Assembly (NCBI RefSeq): GCF_964204645.1
Contig: NC_134029.1
Location: 11,584,850-11,648,849, forward strand
Length of the DNA stretch: 64,000 nt
From: Tubulanus polymorphus
Lineage: Eukaryota; Nemertea; Palaeonemertea; Tubulaniformes; Tubulanidae
Reading direction: 5' to 3'
In this document: piece after piece, positions 44,076 to 56,620 of the stretch
How the letters are laid out: each line of letters opens with the position of its first letter
Numbering within the stretch: the first letter of the stretch is position 1
Position numbers and translations under genes: made by a program
The notes under the pieces: generated by a model
Databases searched by the model: none
Seen by the model: the letters and a program-made list of their open reading frames with translations, nothing else
What the model was told of the DNA's origin: nothing

Positions 44076-44182
44076 AACTTCCCGTAACGGTTCACAAGTT
44101 GCTCTCAGCAAAACTAATCTCATTTTAAGGGGATGTGTTTTACGAAATACCGATTATGTAGAAGGCATTGTAATATACGCAG
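44076..44182 (+). CDS. ATP10-like flippase, exon 4
   Basis: Encodes residues 229 (completed) to 264 plus one base: [20 protein letters not shown] then [15 protein letters not shown]. LxLRGCxLRNTxxVxGIVIYAG is a P4-ATPase actuator-domain block found in nearly all members. The acceptor TTCGTAG ends at 44075 and the donor GTATGT is at 44183, phase 1. The Gly codon is completed by exon 5. Confidence 0.95.
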
Positions 44183-47100
44183 GTATGTATGCAATCCGAC
44201 TTCTAGGAATTGCTCCCCATATTAAAAAAAAATTTAGAACCCCATCAGAGCTAAGGCTGGTTAGTTTTTAGCCCAAAAATGGGGTTACATCATTTGTTTT
44301 TTGGAAGATTGCAATAAGCAGTGCTTGAATTATCAAGGTGGCCACTCACCTAGAAATTTGGGAAAAGATAGATAGTAATCAGGGAATTTTGTAAAAAAAG
44401 GTAAAAATTAGGGAAAGGTCAGGGAAGTTTGTTGAGATAGCTAGATTGCTTAACAGTTTCCGTCTATTTTTGTCTCGCGTTAGCGAGTCTATGTCATGGG
44501 TCTGGCCAATCGATAATCATTCATATGCTTAACCCTTAACTTGACAGTCTAACTTCTCCCACATTAAAAGTTAGAATTTTATGTCTCGCACGCCACGCTG
44601 CAAATTGAATCATAGTTCATAACGCACGGCAACTGCCGTTACTCGAGTATCCAAAATGCATAAGTAGTTTCTCGTTTTGAAGAATTTTGACCACTAAAAC
44701 GCCCTGTAGACTTGATATTTTTGGGGTTTTCATGAAAATTCAACATCTAGACTGTAATTAGAAGCGTAATAAAGGCTGAAGAGATGGATATAGTGATTTA
44801 CAGTGTCTTTATTTATGAATACCTACTAATCTAACACAGAATTGTGAGTATTCTGACTTTCTGAACGGTCTTTCTGCACTAGACCCCCAAATGACCCCAC
44901 CCAGTAGACCCCTCCCTCACAGATCGAGGGTAAAAAATCATTCAGGGACGAAAATCCTCCACGGATTTCTGCGGTTGGAGGTCCATATTTATTATTCTTG
45001 AGATTGATGTAGATCCGTTGAGAAAATGATCGCAGGGTTAGGGTCTTGGGGAAAAGTTGAGAGTTAGATTGTAGCACACTTTAAGAACAGACTGTAGAAG
45101 CGTCTTATAAAACCGGTGCTACGATCTCTGAAATCTTTTTTACAACATCATTGCGAAACATCGTTGTTGTCTAGACCCACTGTACAGATCAATAATATAT
45201 ATACATGTAATAGCGTTGCGCGGGAAATCTATATTTAGAATCTGCGGTCGTGCGCTTCAATTCATTCAACAAAGCATAGCCTACGTGCTCAATTAAAGCA
45301 GTCATTGTTCTAATTCAGGCACAGTACGCTTGCCTTGAGTGATACGTATAAAGTTTATAGATAGGGGCCCCTTTTGGGACTCAACTACTTAGGGGGCTGT
45401 TGAAAAATTACGTGACGCGTCAGGGGGTGGGGGGTCTGACACATTTTGTTACAGGAGGAGGGGGTGTCAGGACATCTGTTACATAACAAAATACATGGAA
45501 ATCTCAGAAGGATGAAATTCTTCATAATACCCTTTGAACTATAGAATATGCTTGAAACATTTGCTGAACTTTATCGAACTTTTGTAAAGATTGTAAAACA
45601 CTAGAAAAATCAATATTGCGTATGGTTGGAAAAATTTTCTCATACAACAAACATCTAAAAATCAATAAGTGGTGCAATATTTACTGCTAGAGTGTTACCC
45701 AGGAAGAAAGTCACTAAATATTTGGATGGATATATGAAAACTGTGGGTACTGGAGTGTGTAATGGGTAGTGTAGTGTGATCAGTGTGCATTTGTGGCCAG
45801 CACACAGATAACATTGTTCATTGGGGTTTAGTCCAGGACTCACGAGATTTTTAACAACACGGAAGTAACGTGTAATAAATGATGACTTGAATTGCATGAC
45901 TACCTACCACCCCTCATTATTGTTGGAAAAGTAAACGTTCCGCACTGACTAAAAATTAGTAATAATAATTAATAACATTTTAGAAATGGCCAGAATTTTA
46001 ACTTAGGTTCTATCTCACTTTTATTTTACAATTGCGATTGGTATAATTTTTTTTTAAACGGCCGTTAAGGCTTCATGTTTCGTCTGCAATTCACTGCAAA
46101 TCGTTACGCAACTACGCACATTTCAGTGTTTTTGGCAGCTGTACACTCAATCGGCACCGTTCGTGACTAGCTTCACTGCGGAATTATCATAAATTAACAT
46201 CGCCATATCACATCATCAACTTATATTGTGCCTTAAAACCCTAACAGCCGAAATAATTGAAATGCACACACGATTTCTATCATTGAAAATTGAGAGAGTG
46301 GCCGTGTTTGTGTTCTGCTGCTTCGCGTAAATCCCGCGCGGTGGCGCAACCGTGCGGAGTTGGGCCGATACGTCTAGGCCTACCGAATGTCATAATGGTC
46401 TAAATGAATAATTAGGCCTATATGGGGGAGGGGGTATTTCATTTTGTTACATGATATTTAGGGGGGTGTGACAACATTTGTTACAAGCTGTTACAAAGGG
46501 GGAGGGGGTATCTAAATTTCCCCAAAAATGTGTTTCGTAATTTTTGAACAGCCCCTTAATGACAAGTGCATTTAAGTATGAACATAAACATAGACAGTGA
46601 ACGACCAACCACGTGGCAGCAGTCTTATTTTGTCATTGGAAAATGGGCCTCAGATGTGCCACAATCTCCTTAAAATTCCAAAATTTCCTTGGGGGAGGTA
46701 CCCAAACCCCCCTTTAGGGGCTTCGCCCCTCGGTGCTTGCGTCTGCTGGCTTGGCCAGTACTAGTGAGCCTAATACTTTTATTTCTAATATTTCCGCGTT
46801 TTTCAAATGCCTCTTTTTTCATCCCTGATCATTACATCATTCTATAGCTTTGACTGTAAACAATAGCTTTGTGAAGATTCAATGCCCTATATCCAATGAT
46901 TGGGAAGTTATATGGATTTAATTTGTTAATTTATGCACTTTTTACCTTCATTTGTATATTATTCAAATTTCTATTTGATTTCCAAATAATCATGGTTGAT
47001 TTTAAAACATTTGGAATCCCTGAACATCTTCTGATATCTTAAGATATCTGTACCCCAGGAAACCAATCTGCCCCTATAGGAGTGGCACAGTGTAATTTCA

Positions 47101-47384
47101 AGATTTCTGTTGTTGGTGCATATTTGTGTTACAAGATGGCCGCCACAGTCATATTGAAACCTTGTTCATGTGATAAAACTGTCAGGAATATGTCCCTTTA
47201 CAATTTTGCATTCAAGATTACTGTATTACCTATAGTCTAATTAACAATAAATTGAGTTGTTATGGAAATTTCACAAATGAGGGTGTAGACATTTCAAGAT
47301 GCAGATGGAAATTTAGTTCAAACCAGTTACCATTAATCGATTGTATAAAGAACGTAATAACAGTTAGTTTTAATTTCATTGTAG
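44183..47384 (+). other. Intron 4 of the flippase gene (3.2 kb)
   Basis: Donor GTATGT and acceptor TTTCATTGTAG. It contains the 1.16-kb element at 45393-46555 and, at about 46710-46735, a CCCCCTTTAGGGGC/GCCCCT hairpin. The remainder shows no gene. Confidence 0.8.
45393..46555. mobile_element. 1.16-kb non-autonomous DNA transposon
   Basis: Left GGGGCTGTTGAAAAATTACG (45393-45412) and right CGTAATTTTTGAACAGCCCC (46536-46555) are inverted with one mismatch. G-rich subterminal blocks (GGGGGTGTCAGGACATCTGT and GGGGGGTGTGACAACATTTG) are repeated near both ends next to TTTTGTTACA words. TTA flanks both sides and may be the target duplication. No transposase ORF. Confidence 0.85.
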
Positions 47385-47516
47385 GTCATGAAACAAAATC
47401 ATTATTGAACAATCACGGGCCTCGATTTAAACGAAGCAAACTGGAACGTCGAATTAATAAAGACGTCATGTGGTGTGTTGCTATATTAGCCATTCTCTGC
47501 TTCTCTGGAGCTATTG
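47385..47516 (+). CDS. ATP10-like flippase, exon 5 (TM3)
   Basis: Completes Gly265 and encodes to residue 308 plus one base: [21 protein letters not shown], then [23 protein letters not shown]. GHETKxxxN…(R/K)SKLER is the conserved stretch before TM3. The hydrophobic run from about 293 to 309 is TM3. The acceptor ATTGTAG ends at 47384, the donor GTAAGT is at 47517, phase 1 into exon 6. Confidence 0.95.
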
Positions 47517-47743
47517 GTAAGTTGATAAATTCACTGGGATGCCCCTTGTTCCAAATGGTTCCTCGCTATGTGTGACCTTATTTCATTGACCTTGTTTCAT
47601 TTCTAGAATCCCTGAAAAGATAGGGCAAAATAATCATTTTGGGAGGTATTTAGGGCCAATTCATTTTTATGAAGTTTTTTTCTTAAAGTAGAAATAAAAT
47701 TGTCTCTTACACATGCATATTTCAGATGTGGAAGCTGTCTTTT

Positions 47744-49485
47744 TAGCCTACTTGGTACTTTCTCCGTGCATGCTAATGCGTTCACTTTTTGTCCATCCGT
47801 CTGTTCGTCCATTGGTCTGTAGATGGAATCCAGTTATTATACCCCCTGCAACAATGTGTAGGAAGGGTAAACTGATATTCTGGTTGTCCAGCTTCCGTGG
47901 TCACAATCTTGTCCAGAGACCTTCTAAACTACCGGCTCTCTCTTCTTGTAAAACTTAACAGATATGTTAGTCTGGATATGTATTTGTGCATGTGCGTTTT
48001 ATTTTGTAATTGGATCCTAGATGGCCGACTGATGGCCATATTTGTTTTCTTGGATGCTTTATACATGAAAAAGATGTCAGATAAACTTCTAAATGAAGCA
48101 GATTTGATAATGAAAATGTCTTGCAGAAATGTAGTTCGTGGAATGCTAAGTCCCTGTGCAAAGTTTCACTGTCACATGATATTCCATGTGGCCACTAGAG
48201 GGGATGCTTGATACATGAAAAAATGACGACTTCAGATCACATTGTAAATGAGAATATTTCAATGTGTCTCCGTTGTGGGGATTGGGGCACATGAGATATC
48301 CACCCCTATTGAAAATGTGAGGTTTTGGGTCATCCAATATGGCCACCAGGGCAGCCATCTTGAATTTCCTGTTTGCACAATACAGCCTATAATTCTTGAT
48401 GGATTTTCATAAAATTTAATGACTGTGTTTTGGCAGGTAAGATGTGCACCCCTTTTGAAAATTGAGGTCACCTGCCATCAAATATGGCTGTCTCTTGAAT
48501 CATGATACAGCCTGGAATATTTGATGGATATCCATGAAATTTGATGTTAGAGTTAAGACAGGTTTATCTGTTTTCAACTGCAATTTTCCTAAGTGGAGGA
48601 GTGTATTGTGCAGGATATTTAAGGCTGCAAGGCGTAATTCTAGTTTTGGGAAGTTTTGAAGACTGTTCACTGGATTGTCTGTCAAAAATGTGGTCCTGGT
48701 CGGAACTAAGATGGCTGTCTGGCAGCCATTGTTGTTTGCCAAAATCAGCAATTTTTACCAGTTTTTAGGCCAGCCATTCGTTCTATTGAAGTATGACCAT
48801 TTATATTGAAAATTTTGTCACCATAATCAATTGCAAAGTTTTAGCTCTATGATTGTATTTGAGTTTCAAGGTCATTGCTTTTTGTATATGGTCAACATAG
48901 GCGTTAAACCAAATGACAAGTATTTTCATATTTTATTGGTTCACAGGCGTATTTTGGAACCACAATGAATTGCTAAATTGTAGCTTGTGCCATGTTTTAT
49001 GATTGTGGTGAATTTCAAAGTCATGGGTTTTTGTATTTGGTCACCAGGGGGCATTGAATAGCTGAATAACTAAGCATTTTCATAACAGATAAACACCTAC
49101 AGTAGATATGTTGTGAAGTTTATTTTCGAACAGCTTCGAGGTTACTTCTAAACCCCATCATCAGAGAAACTAAAAACTTTCTCTGATGATGGGGTTTAGA
49201 AGTAACACTGGAACTGTTTGAAAATAAACTTTCCTATGTATCAACTGTGGGTTTTTTCTGTTAACTCTACACTGAGATTACCAATGATATCAGTTCACTA
49301 TAGTTAAGTATTTTATATTATATTGAGACCTAGGCATATTTTGCAACCACAATCAATTGCTAGTGACATAGTGTGGTCTTGATATGATCACCAGGGAGCA
49401 CTGAATATTGAAATTTTCTGTTTGTGGAACATTTGAAACCACTTCCCAAGTGGGACTGTTGTCCTTGGACCCCTGGCCCTAGTTA
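47744..49485 (+). mobile_element. W-family element, copy 4, internally expanded
   Basis: Starts TAGCCTACTTGGTAC and ends CTTCCCAAGTGGGACTGTTG plus TCCTTGGACCCCTGG. The AAGATGG-containing 5' part is longer than in copy 1, with repeated ATGGCC/GATACATGAAAAA blocks (48000-48560). Monomer cores are degraded near 48890 and clear at 49041 (TCACCAGGGGGCA) and 49388. A TCAAGGTCA word is at 48866-48874. A Y-family start (TTTTTAGGCCAGCCATT) lies at 48765, and a foldback is inserted at 49082-49265. Confidence 0.7.
49082..49265. mobile_element. Palindromic element with a 29-bp perfect stem
   Basis: The central stem is exact: GTTACTTCTAAACCCCATCATCA... against ...TGATGATGGGGTTTAGAAGTAAC, 29 bp with an 8-base loop. 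Weaker pairing extends outward through AAGTTTATTTTCGAACAG / CTGTTTGAAAATAAACTTT to CATAACAGAT / CTGTTAAC, giving arms of roughly 85 bases. Contains CTCTGATGATGG, similar to the modules at 43.28 and 32.93 kb. Confidence 0.85.
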
Positions 49486-49589
49486 ATGTGCTGATCGGTA
49501 TTGGTATGAAATGGAGCGACCAGCTATTTCTCTCTCACCCATCGTTATACGCCTAATTAGGATACTCGATGTATTTAATCAAGATCAAG

Positions 49590-49666
49590 TTTTGGCCCTT
49601 GTCATCATTGGTGCTAGCCCATCCGATTATACAAAGCTTACCACCAATGATTAGGTAACTAACTAG
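49590..49666 (-). repeat. Inverted copy of the TTAGTTACCTAATCG hairpin module
   Basis: Reverse complement of the start of the repeat at 1552 and 10757, including TTGTCATC…GGGCTAGCACCAATG, so the hairpin pairing is partly retained. The ~480-bp body is not present beyond this segment. Confidence 0.65.
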
Positions 49667-49907
49667 AGATAGTAGTGCTACACATGGCGAGATAAGCAGC
49701 TGCATCCTGCCCTGTGTAAACACAGACCGACTCAGATTGACTGACGAAAAATAACATGTTCGGGGTGTGTAGTAGAAAAAAAGATATAATGAGAAACCTA
49801 AATTGGTTTTCACTGATAAAACAGACATCTCCTCATGCATCCACTCACTACTAGTCAATTTTAAAACCTGTCTTCGACCATATATGGACCTTATGGTCCT
49901 TTTGTTT

Positions 49908-50096
49908 TAAAATTGCATTGGTACTTAGGCTTATTTTGTTACCACAGTCAATTGCTAAATTGTGGCTTGTGACGTTCACTGATTGTTATGAGTTTCAAGG
50001 TCATTGGTGTCTTTAGATATGTTCACCCGATGGGTATGGATCTTTGAAATTGTTATGTGAAGAAGTGGACATTGTGTCCCTGAACCCCCTAGTTTG
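49908..50096 (+). mobile_element. W-family 3' fragment
   Basis: One monomer with TCAAGGTCA (49995-50003), a degraded core (TTCACCCGATGGG) and the W right end TGTCCCTGAACCCCCTAGTT. Confidence 0.65.
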
Positions 50097-50749
50097 CCTG
50101 AGCAGTTTGTAATCCTATCCTTTAGCAGGGTTGTCTCCAATGATATGGGACAAGCCAAAAATGACAAACCAGTCAAACAAACAAAATATCTAACAGTTCG
50201 TTAACGGACTTGTTTAATTAAAGCGCAAGAAGTCGAACAACGATAGCCAAAAGTCGTTGACTACAAAGTACAAAAACAGCGATGATAAGTATGTCATAAC
50301 GAAATAGTTACATTACTAGATTACTATATTAATAATTAAAGACAGAAATACATATTTCAGATTTGTTGTAAGGAAAATGACGTCAAATTATAGTACATCA
50401 AATTTACTACTAATATACAAAAAGTAGACCAAATTTTATGCCTAACTATGCCCAAATGCAATTAGACTTCATACAGAAATGAGAGAATTAACAAATTTGT
50501 GAAACTTTTTTACAAGTATTTCAGCTGTTCCTATTAAAATGAGTACGTCTCTTCTACTGACCAAAGTGTGTACTGACACAACTGTGCGTAAGGCACGAAG
50601 TACATTCAGTAGTAAATGGGTGACAGAACACTACATTATAGAGTAAACTCGACACCGGAATGTGAAATTTCTACACAAACCCAGCAGTCTGGAAACAAGG
50701 GTTATAAATCTTTTGAGGAAAAACCCCTAAAGAGCCAGTTTCTTGTGGC

Positions 50750-51440
50750 ATTCTTTTAGTTGACTAGAAACTTTTGTCCCAGCTATTACGTTCACATGTC
50801 ATCCATCCATCTGTTGACAAAATCTATTTTTGTTTGGGAAATTTTAAAACGCTTTGATGTCTGGTCTTGATATTTGGTTTATGTATCTATCTACCCTAGC
50901 CGCATCTACATCTTATATATCAGGCAGGTAATGGATTAGTTGGTTTTGATGCATCCAGTTTGTTACCACATTTTTGTGTTTTCAATAGGAAGTCAAAAGT
51001 CAGGTCCCTTTGCAAAACAGGAGGGTCATAATTTGTGTCCCCTCATCCCTAGTGTTCCATCAGCGGCTTCCACATTCTTGAAGAAAGAGTGATGCTAAAT
51101 CATTGTGATGATAGGCCTATGTCAAAGCCGATATTGGCCAATCAGCGACACCGTTGTAAAATTCACTTACCAGTTGTATGAGACCCGCAAGGAATTTATG
51201 CTGTACTGGCTGAACTAAGAACTGCAAAAAACTGATCACGGTCCCAGAAACGAAAGGAGGTTGGGAAAAAAATGAGGCAGGTCGTTTATAAATGACAGGA
51301 CAGTCTTGGACCTCTCTCTTATTGATAACACAGCATTCAATTACAAAGTTGTACTTATGACATGTTCTATGATTGAAACCAGGTTCAAGGTCATTGGTTT
51401 TGGTATATGTTCTCCAGGGTAGTTGAATTGTCTGATTGTA
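50750..51440 (+). mobile_element. Degraded W-family copy
   Basis: The 5' part (TCCCAGCTATTACGTTCAC, CATCCATCCATCTG) is recognisable but diverged. One late monomer has TCAAGGTCA (51385-51393) and a decayed core TTCTCCAGGGTAG. The middle is unrelated or too diverged to align by eye. Confidence 0.5.
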
Positions 51441-51491
51441 ATAGGTGATTTTAAAAGGTAATCAAAATTGTTATTTCTCCTCTGTTTCAAG

Positions 51492-51622
51492 GTTATGCAG
51501 TTTGGCTGAGTGGTTATAAAAATGCAGAGAATGTGGTATTTCTTCCCTTTGAGTCGTTGGATCAAGCTAAACCAGTGTATCAAGCTTTTATCAGTTTCTG
51601 GATTTTCATTATATTATTACAG
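51492..51622 (+). CDS. ATP10-like flippase, exon 6 (TM3-TM4 loop, start of TM4)
   Basis: Completes Gly309 and encodes to residue 352: YAVWLSGYKNAENVVFLPFE, SLDQAKPVYQAFISF, WIFIILLQ. The short luminal loop and the hydrophobic run ending IILLQ match the start of TM4, which in the family continues VxIPISLYVSIE. The conserved PISL motif and the phosphorylation site DKTGT are therefore expected in exons not seen up to 64,000. The acceptor CAAG ends at 51491 and the donor GTAAAT is at 51623. The exon ends in phase 0, and the six exons sum to 1056 bases (352 codons). Confidence 0.93.
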
Positions 51623-53740
51623 GTAAATATGCCACCTCATGAACCATATGGATTCCAAAATTTGAATTCAGAATAACCTTAAAAAATATATTTGATGACT
51701 GTTTGCATTCTTTATCTCGTCACCTGGAGTTTTTTTTTTACCCTTCAATTAGGTGTAGAACATTACTATAATATTGCAGCTGAGTTTGATTTTGGATAAT
51801 GTAAGTTGTCCAAATGGCCGCCAGGACAATATTTGTTTATAGGTTCAGCTGTCAGATTGGTATTTTGTTTTCAGACAATAATTTGGTTCATATTCATGTA
51901 GGATATATAAGTTTTATGGTACAGTACATTACTGAAATGTCACTGATGAGTTTGATTTTGGACAATGTAAGTTATATTGGTTTGCTAAATCAGTATTTCT
52001 GAGGCTAGAAAATCATTACCGAATGACTTGGTTCATATTGTATAGAATATGATAACATGAGTTCAGTTTTGAATAATTTGATCATCCAAGATGACCACCA
52101 CTGGCACTTAATACATAGAGGAGTTTAAAACTTGGTTTATTTTGTGTGTGATCTTTGAAATTTTTGGAATATTGTACATCACTATGATATCACAGATAAA
52201 TGAGTTCTATTTTGGATACTGTAGGTCTTCCAAGATGACCGCTGCAGCAATATTTGGGTGATAAGCCGGTGTGCTTCGGCAAAGATTGAAAATGCTGTCT
52301 CTGTAAAAGGGCACCACATAACAACAGCCACATCAATGTCCTAAAATAGGATATTTTTATCTTAAAATAGGGATTGTCGCTGTTATTTATTTGGCTGGTA
52401 AATTTCGTTTGATTTTTCGATATGAGTGTCCCTTACAGACCCACCACACCTGCCGGTAGCGAAACGGGGTTTGATTTTGTAATCGAAAATCGAAGTACAG
52501 ATATAGTTGTTAGATCGGCGGTTGAGTTAACAGAATTTTTTGTTTAAATCGAAGTACATAATTGGAAATTCGGTTCCGATTCATTCAAACAATCTTCCAT
52601 TCAGTCTGAACCAGCAAGTGCCTGGTTGGGGTGAATTTTCTTGGCTGCCTAATTTAATACGTCGAGATTTTGGAAATAGCTATATTACAAGGTTAAAGAT
52701 CATTTTGTCCATTTTTGGCGAACCGTAGGTTTGCCTATGCAAACGGTTTGATGAAGCAGTTTTCATTGAAAATGAATAGAGTACCGGTGTGTCAACAAGG
52801 CACAAACATTGGCTGTTGAACCGATTGTGTTGATTTTTGGTTTCATGGTTTGGCTTAATGAGTTCTCGAGCCCACAAAAATTTCATAGTGATCGAGTTAT
52901 TTTTAGGGGACTTATTCTTGAAAAACACGCAAAAACCCTGCTTTTTAGCACTAAGTAATGGCACGTTTTTATATATGACAATTTTCATGCTTGCAATTGA
53001 AATATATGAAAGTTCAATCCTTCCTGGAAGTGTCGCCGTTTTTAGTTCGACTGATCTCAATGTACTTTTCGACCTACAGGCCCTCACTTAATAAACCCCC
53101 TAAATTTCCTCGCTTCTATTTATTTGAGTTGACCTTGTAACCTGAGCTACAATGAATGTGATTGGCTGTTTGTGGGATATACTGGAAATTCCGGGAATTC
53201 AGCGCCTCTGATGTAATTGGGAAAGCCCATTGGGAAAGCCTAATGTGAAACCCAAGACAAAATGGCGAACATTTTATTCGATTAGTATCGTACGTTTGCT
53301 TATAATTTGTTCGTTGATATGAATATAAGCGAGTACGCTATTCAATTCAGTTGCAATTCTGAACTAGCAAGTATGATGATACCAATGACAGGGTTCGTAG
53401 TGGGTCTTCCAAGTCATTTAAGAAAAAAATCATAGCCGGTATTTTTTTTATTTCTAGAAAAAAAAGTCCGTATATGTTTGTATATTTTTGACATTTTGTA
53501 GATGGAGGTATTCTGACTTGTGAAATTACAGTATGGCTGTGTGTGTTAGTAATCACCTGAGCGAGTCTATATATAGCACAGTGACTCGGCAATATACACA
53601 GAACTCTAACACATCCGCAGGCGCATATATTGTCAGCCTCACATCTTCAATCCTAATTAATTTATATTAAGTGTAATATTTTTGACAATATATGCACGAA
53701 ATGATTTAATGGTGAGCCACAGGGCCATTGGACCTTTATT

Positions 53741-54873
53741 GGTTTACCTTTGTCAGCAGTATGAGGTTGGCATTGAGCCAATTCATGTAAAATCGCAGTA
53801 CGTTTTTTTATGTTAACATTTTTTTTTTTTGGTCCTCTGGTTAAACAACGTATAATCGATGCCATTGAAGACATGACGAACCTCCGTCGATGACATGGTC
53901 AACTTTGTTAAAAATCGACGAAAAACTGTTTTTGGCGGTAAAATTCTTAGCTCTTGCGTATAAAATTGCAATGACCTCGATTGGGGGGGTCGTCTCTACG
54001 CGAATGTGATTAGCTGTTTTTGGGATATACAGGGAATTCCCGCGCTACTAGAATAATTATGGGAAAGTCATTAATGGCAAACGTTTCATTGGACTAGGTG
54101 CGGTATATGTGCGAATTTTAGATGCTCATTGCTGATGTGAATATAATCATTTCACATATCGCCATAGGTATTGTTTCATTTTAATACCCGGTGATTGGGT
54201 TGATTGAGATCGAAGTGAAGCGAACATTCTAAACACACAAACACACGCCCATACAGACTACTATATGGTGATGCTGTAAGGCTGCTTTGCGCGTGCACGT
54301 TTGGTATGATAACAGGCTGAATAATCATCGTAGCAGAGGATGAGCGCTGTGTTTTCTGTTTGATAGAATTTATAATAAATTGTAATTTCTTGTGACCTGA
54401 AAATACCAAGCAGCAAACTATAGGTATGGGGTGAGGTCTGAATATTGTAGTGGTAAATTCCAGGATTTAAAACGATCTAATACTACGCCCCGGTGTTTTA
54501 GCTTCCGCGGCCATTCATTGGATGAGGTTTCGTTTCCAAGACTCAATATTCAGCTACCCTCTGATATGTGACATCATATGAATTTTATTTGAATATTTTT
54601 TCATATTGTGAAAAAAATTTTGTTGAAAATATAAAATAGTTTCCCTGCCTTGCCTACCTGTACCCTACGAAATTTTAGATGCAGACCATAAACAAATGTT
54701 TATCTTAGGTCTTATTTGACTACAAAATATTTCTATAAAAAAGATGAAATACAATATAAATTTCTAGAACTTTGAAGTCATGAATTAAAAAGATTTTTCA
54801 AGCAATGCCCTTACTCCAAACAACCTCTAGCTTTCAACGTAAACCACACTTTGCCCACGAGCAATTTATTATA
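53741..54873 (-). mobile_element. P-family element, copy 4 (most complete ends)
   Basis: GGTTTACCTTTGTCAGCAG at the left, and AACGTAAACCACACTTTGCC then CACGAGCAATTTATT at the right. The minus strand keeps MSSTEVRHVFNGIDYTLF and AILHELAQCQPHTADKG, broken by a T-run frameshift near 53820. The uninterrupted GAATTTTATTTGAATATTTT block defines the empty site of the MITE nested in copy 3. Confidence 0.75.
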
Positions 54874-55259
54874 TTTTTTTGGTTGTTTTCTACGTGTCTA
54901 AAATAGGATGTTAGCTGGGTATCTTAAAGGGCAAATGCCATCAAAAAAGAATATTGTGTAAGAGTTATTTTCAATGTGATATATGTATATTCGAAATATG
55001 AATCGAATTTTAGTTCTGCCATTGCTGAGAAATATGACTTATAACTGGGCAATTTTAGCACGTACTCACTGTTATTGTTTATGCAAACAGGTGCACGTTT
55101 CTGACGTCATCTTTGACAAACGTTCATGGCTTCTATTCATTTCACTAGACATTTCATACAGTACTTTATCCGTTTGGAAGTGTGAATTGATAAACTCTTT
55201 GTCGAGGTGCTATGATTCGCTCTCTGCTATCAACTGTTGAGTAGACCTCCTTCTCCCAA
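54874..55259. other. No gene seen
   Basis: Short open frames only, with no recognisable motif or repeat. Confidence 0.4.
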
Positions 55260-55610
55260 TCAAGACCGTTCACCAATGAAGACCGATGTCCAATGTTGAC
55301 ACAGCATGGTTCTCACAGTCTGTTGCCACGATCTCCTGTCCTCGGCCAGCTGTAGGAGGGTGGGTACATCAGGGTTACACCACTTTTTGATATCTAGCCA
55401 CCGCCGTTTCGGCCTTCCTCTTTTCCATTTTCCATTGACAAAGCCCTGCAAAATGGTATTCGCTAACGTACTGGTATTTGCCATGGCTCTTCTTACGTCA
55501 CCAAACCAAGTGAGCTGCTATTTCTGAACCATATCAAGGCCTCCACTATCTCCTCGACCCTTGCGTTTGGAGTGTGACTGGTCCATTGGATGTTTAGGAT
55601 ACGTCCATGG
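55260..55610 (-). pseudogene. C-terminal part of a non-LTR retrotransposon RT (piece 3 of 3)
   Basis: On the minus strand HGRILNIQWTSHTPNARVEE, then (frameshift) QLTWFGDVRRAMAN, TILQGFVNGKWKRGRPKRRW and LAEDRRSWQQTV. This is the familiar tail (…WxGHVxRM…GRPRxxWxDxxxxW…A.DR..WR) of invertebrate endonuclease/RT elements. It is followed downstream in element order by nothing else; pieces 1 and 2 lie at 63.5-63.9 and 57.0-57.6 kb. Confidence 0.7.
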
Positions 55611-55930
55611 CAGTTCATTTCAAACAGGAATGGATTCAGACACCGTCGCAAAAATCTCATGCTTTTTCCATTTTTTTTTTCATGCCCAAAGTAGAAAAGG
55701 GAACATTTTTACAAGACGAGGTAGATAATTTTAAACAAAAAGCACATAATTCTTCAATATTTTGTCTTTATTACCTGGAAACTACATCTCAAAGCAGTTA
55801 ATTTGCTACAAAACACTTCATGTCAGGACTTAAATTACTTGGAAATCGCAGCAAAAAAGCAGATTTTTTAAAAATTTCAGAATGCCCATTTTATTTTAAA
55901 ATGCCATTTTTGTTGCAAAATGCCCTTTTG
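55611..55930. other. No gene seen
   Basis: AT-rich sequence between the LINE tail and W copy 7. It probably includes the lost ~50-codon interval of the LINE, but no translation supports that. Confidence 0.35.
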
Positions 55931-56620
55931 TAGCCCACTTGGGACTTTAGTCCCAGCAGGCTATTGCGTTCACTTTTTGTCTGTCCGGTCGTCCGTTTGT
56001 AGATGGAATCCAGTTATTTTGGGAAGTTTTGAAGACGCCGCAAGGTAATGTCTTAATATTTGGTTTATACATGTATCTACCCTAGACACACCTTCAGCAC
56101 AAAAATTGGCCTGGTCAGATTCAAGATGGCCGAGTTGCAGGAATTTTTGTTCGCCAAAATCAGGACTTTTACACATTTTTGAAGTTTTTATGGGAAATTT
56201 GCAAGACGCTTTAATCAGTTACCTTGATCGTTCACATATATTTGTATCCCCCAAGTGCCCATGCGCATGAGAAAAATTGGGGCGATCAGACTCAAGATGG
56301 CCGTCCAGTGACCTTTTTTGTGCCCAAAAATGTCAATTTTGGCCTGAACTCTAGCTCCTCTAGCTTCCTAATGGTTTGGCATTTTTCATCGCGATGTGAT
56401 AGGTATTTTCAATCAGTCAATCATCGCGCAATTGGCTGTGTCATCGGTACTCATTCATAGGTGGAAAAAGGATTTTTGAGGAAAATAACAGCAGGTTTGA
56501 ACTTGTAGCCTTCATATTCGATTATTAGCAGTCATAGGATAAATCTCATATGGAATTTGTTTCAATGTCATTGGCTTTTGTATATGGTCACCTGGGTGTT
56601 GAATTGGACGATGTATTAGT
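55931..56620 (+). mobile_element. W-family element, copy 7 (3' truncated)
   Basis: Starts TAGCCCACTTGGGACTTTAG, TCCCAGCAGGCTATTGCGTT, AAGATGGCCG. Ends in a diverged monomer (TCACCTGGGTG near 56588), cut by Y copy 3. Confidence 0.8.

Larger units (their letters stand above)
47517..51491 (+). other. Intron 5 of the flippase gene (4 kb)
   Basis: Donor GTAAGT and acceptor CTCCTCTGTTTCAAG. Mostly W-family material (47744-49485, 49908-50096, about 50750-51440), an inverted copy of the TTAGTTACCTAATCG module (49590-49666) and a foldback (49082-49265). No gene at 50100-50750. Confidence 0.8.

Noticed and set aside
46710-46735. Rho-independent-like hairpin (CCCCTTTAGGGGC...GCCCCT)
   Set aside because: Bacterial terminators are not expected in this genome; it is probably part of a dispersed repeat end.
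52680-53087. 135-codon minus-strand ORF
   Set aside because: No recognisable domain, no splice context, overlapping open frames on the other strand, and it lies inside the flippase intron.
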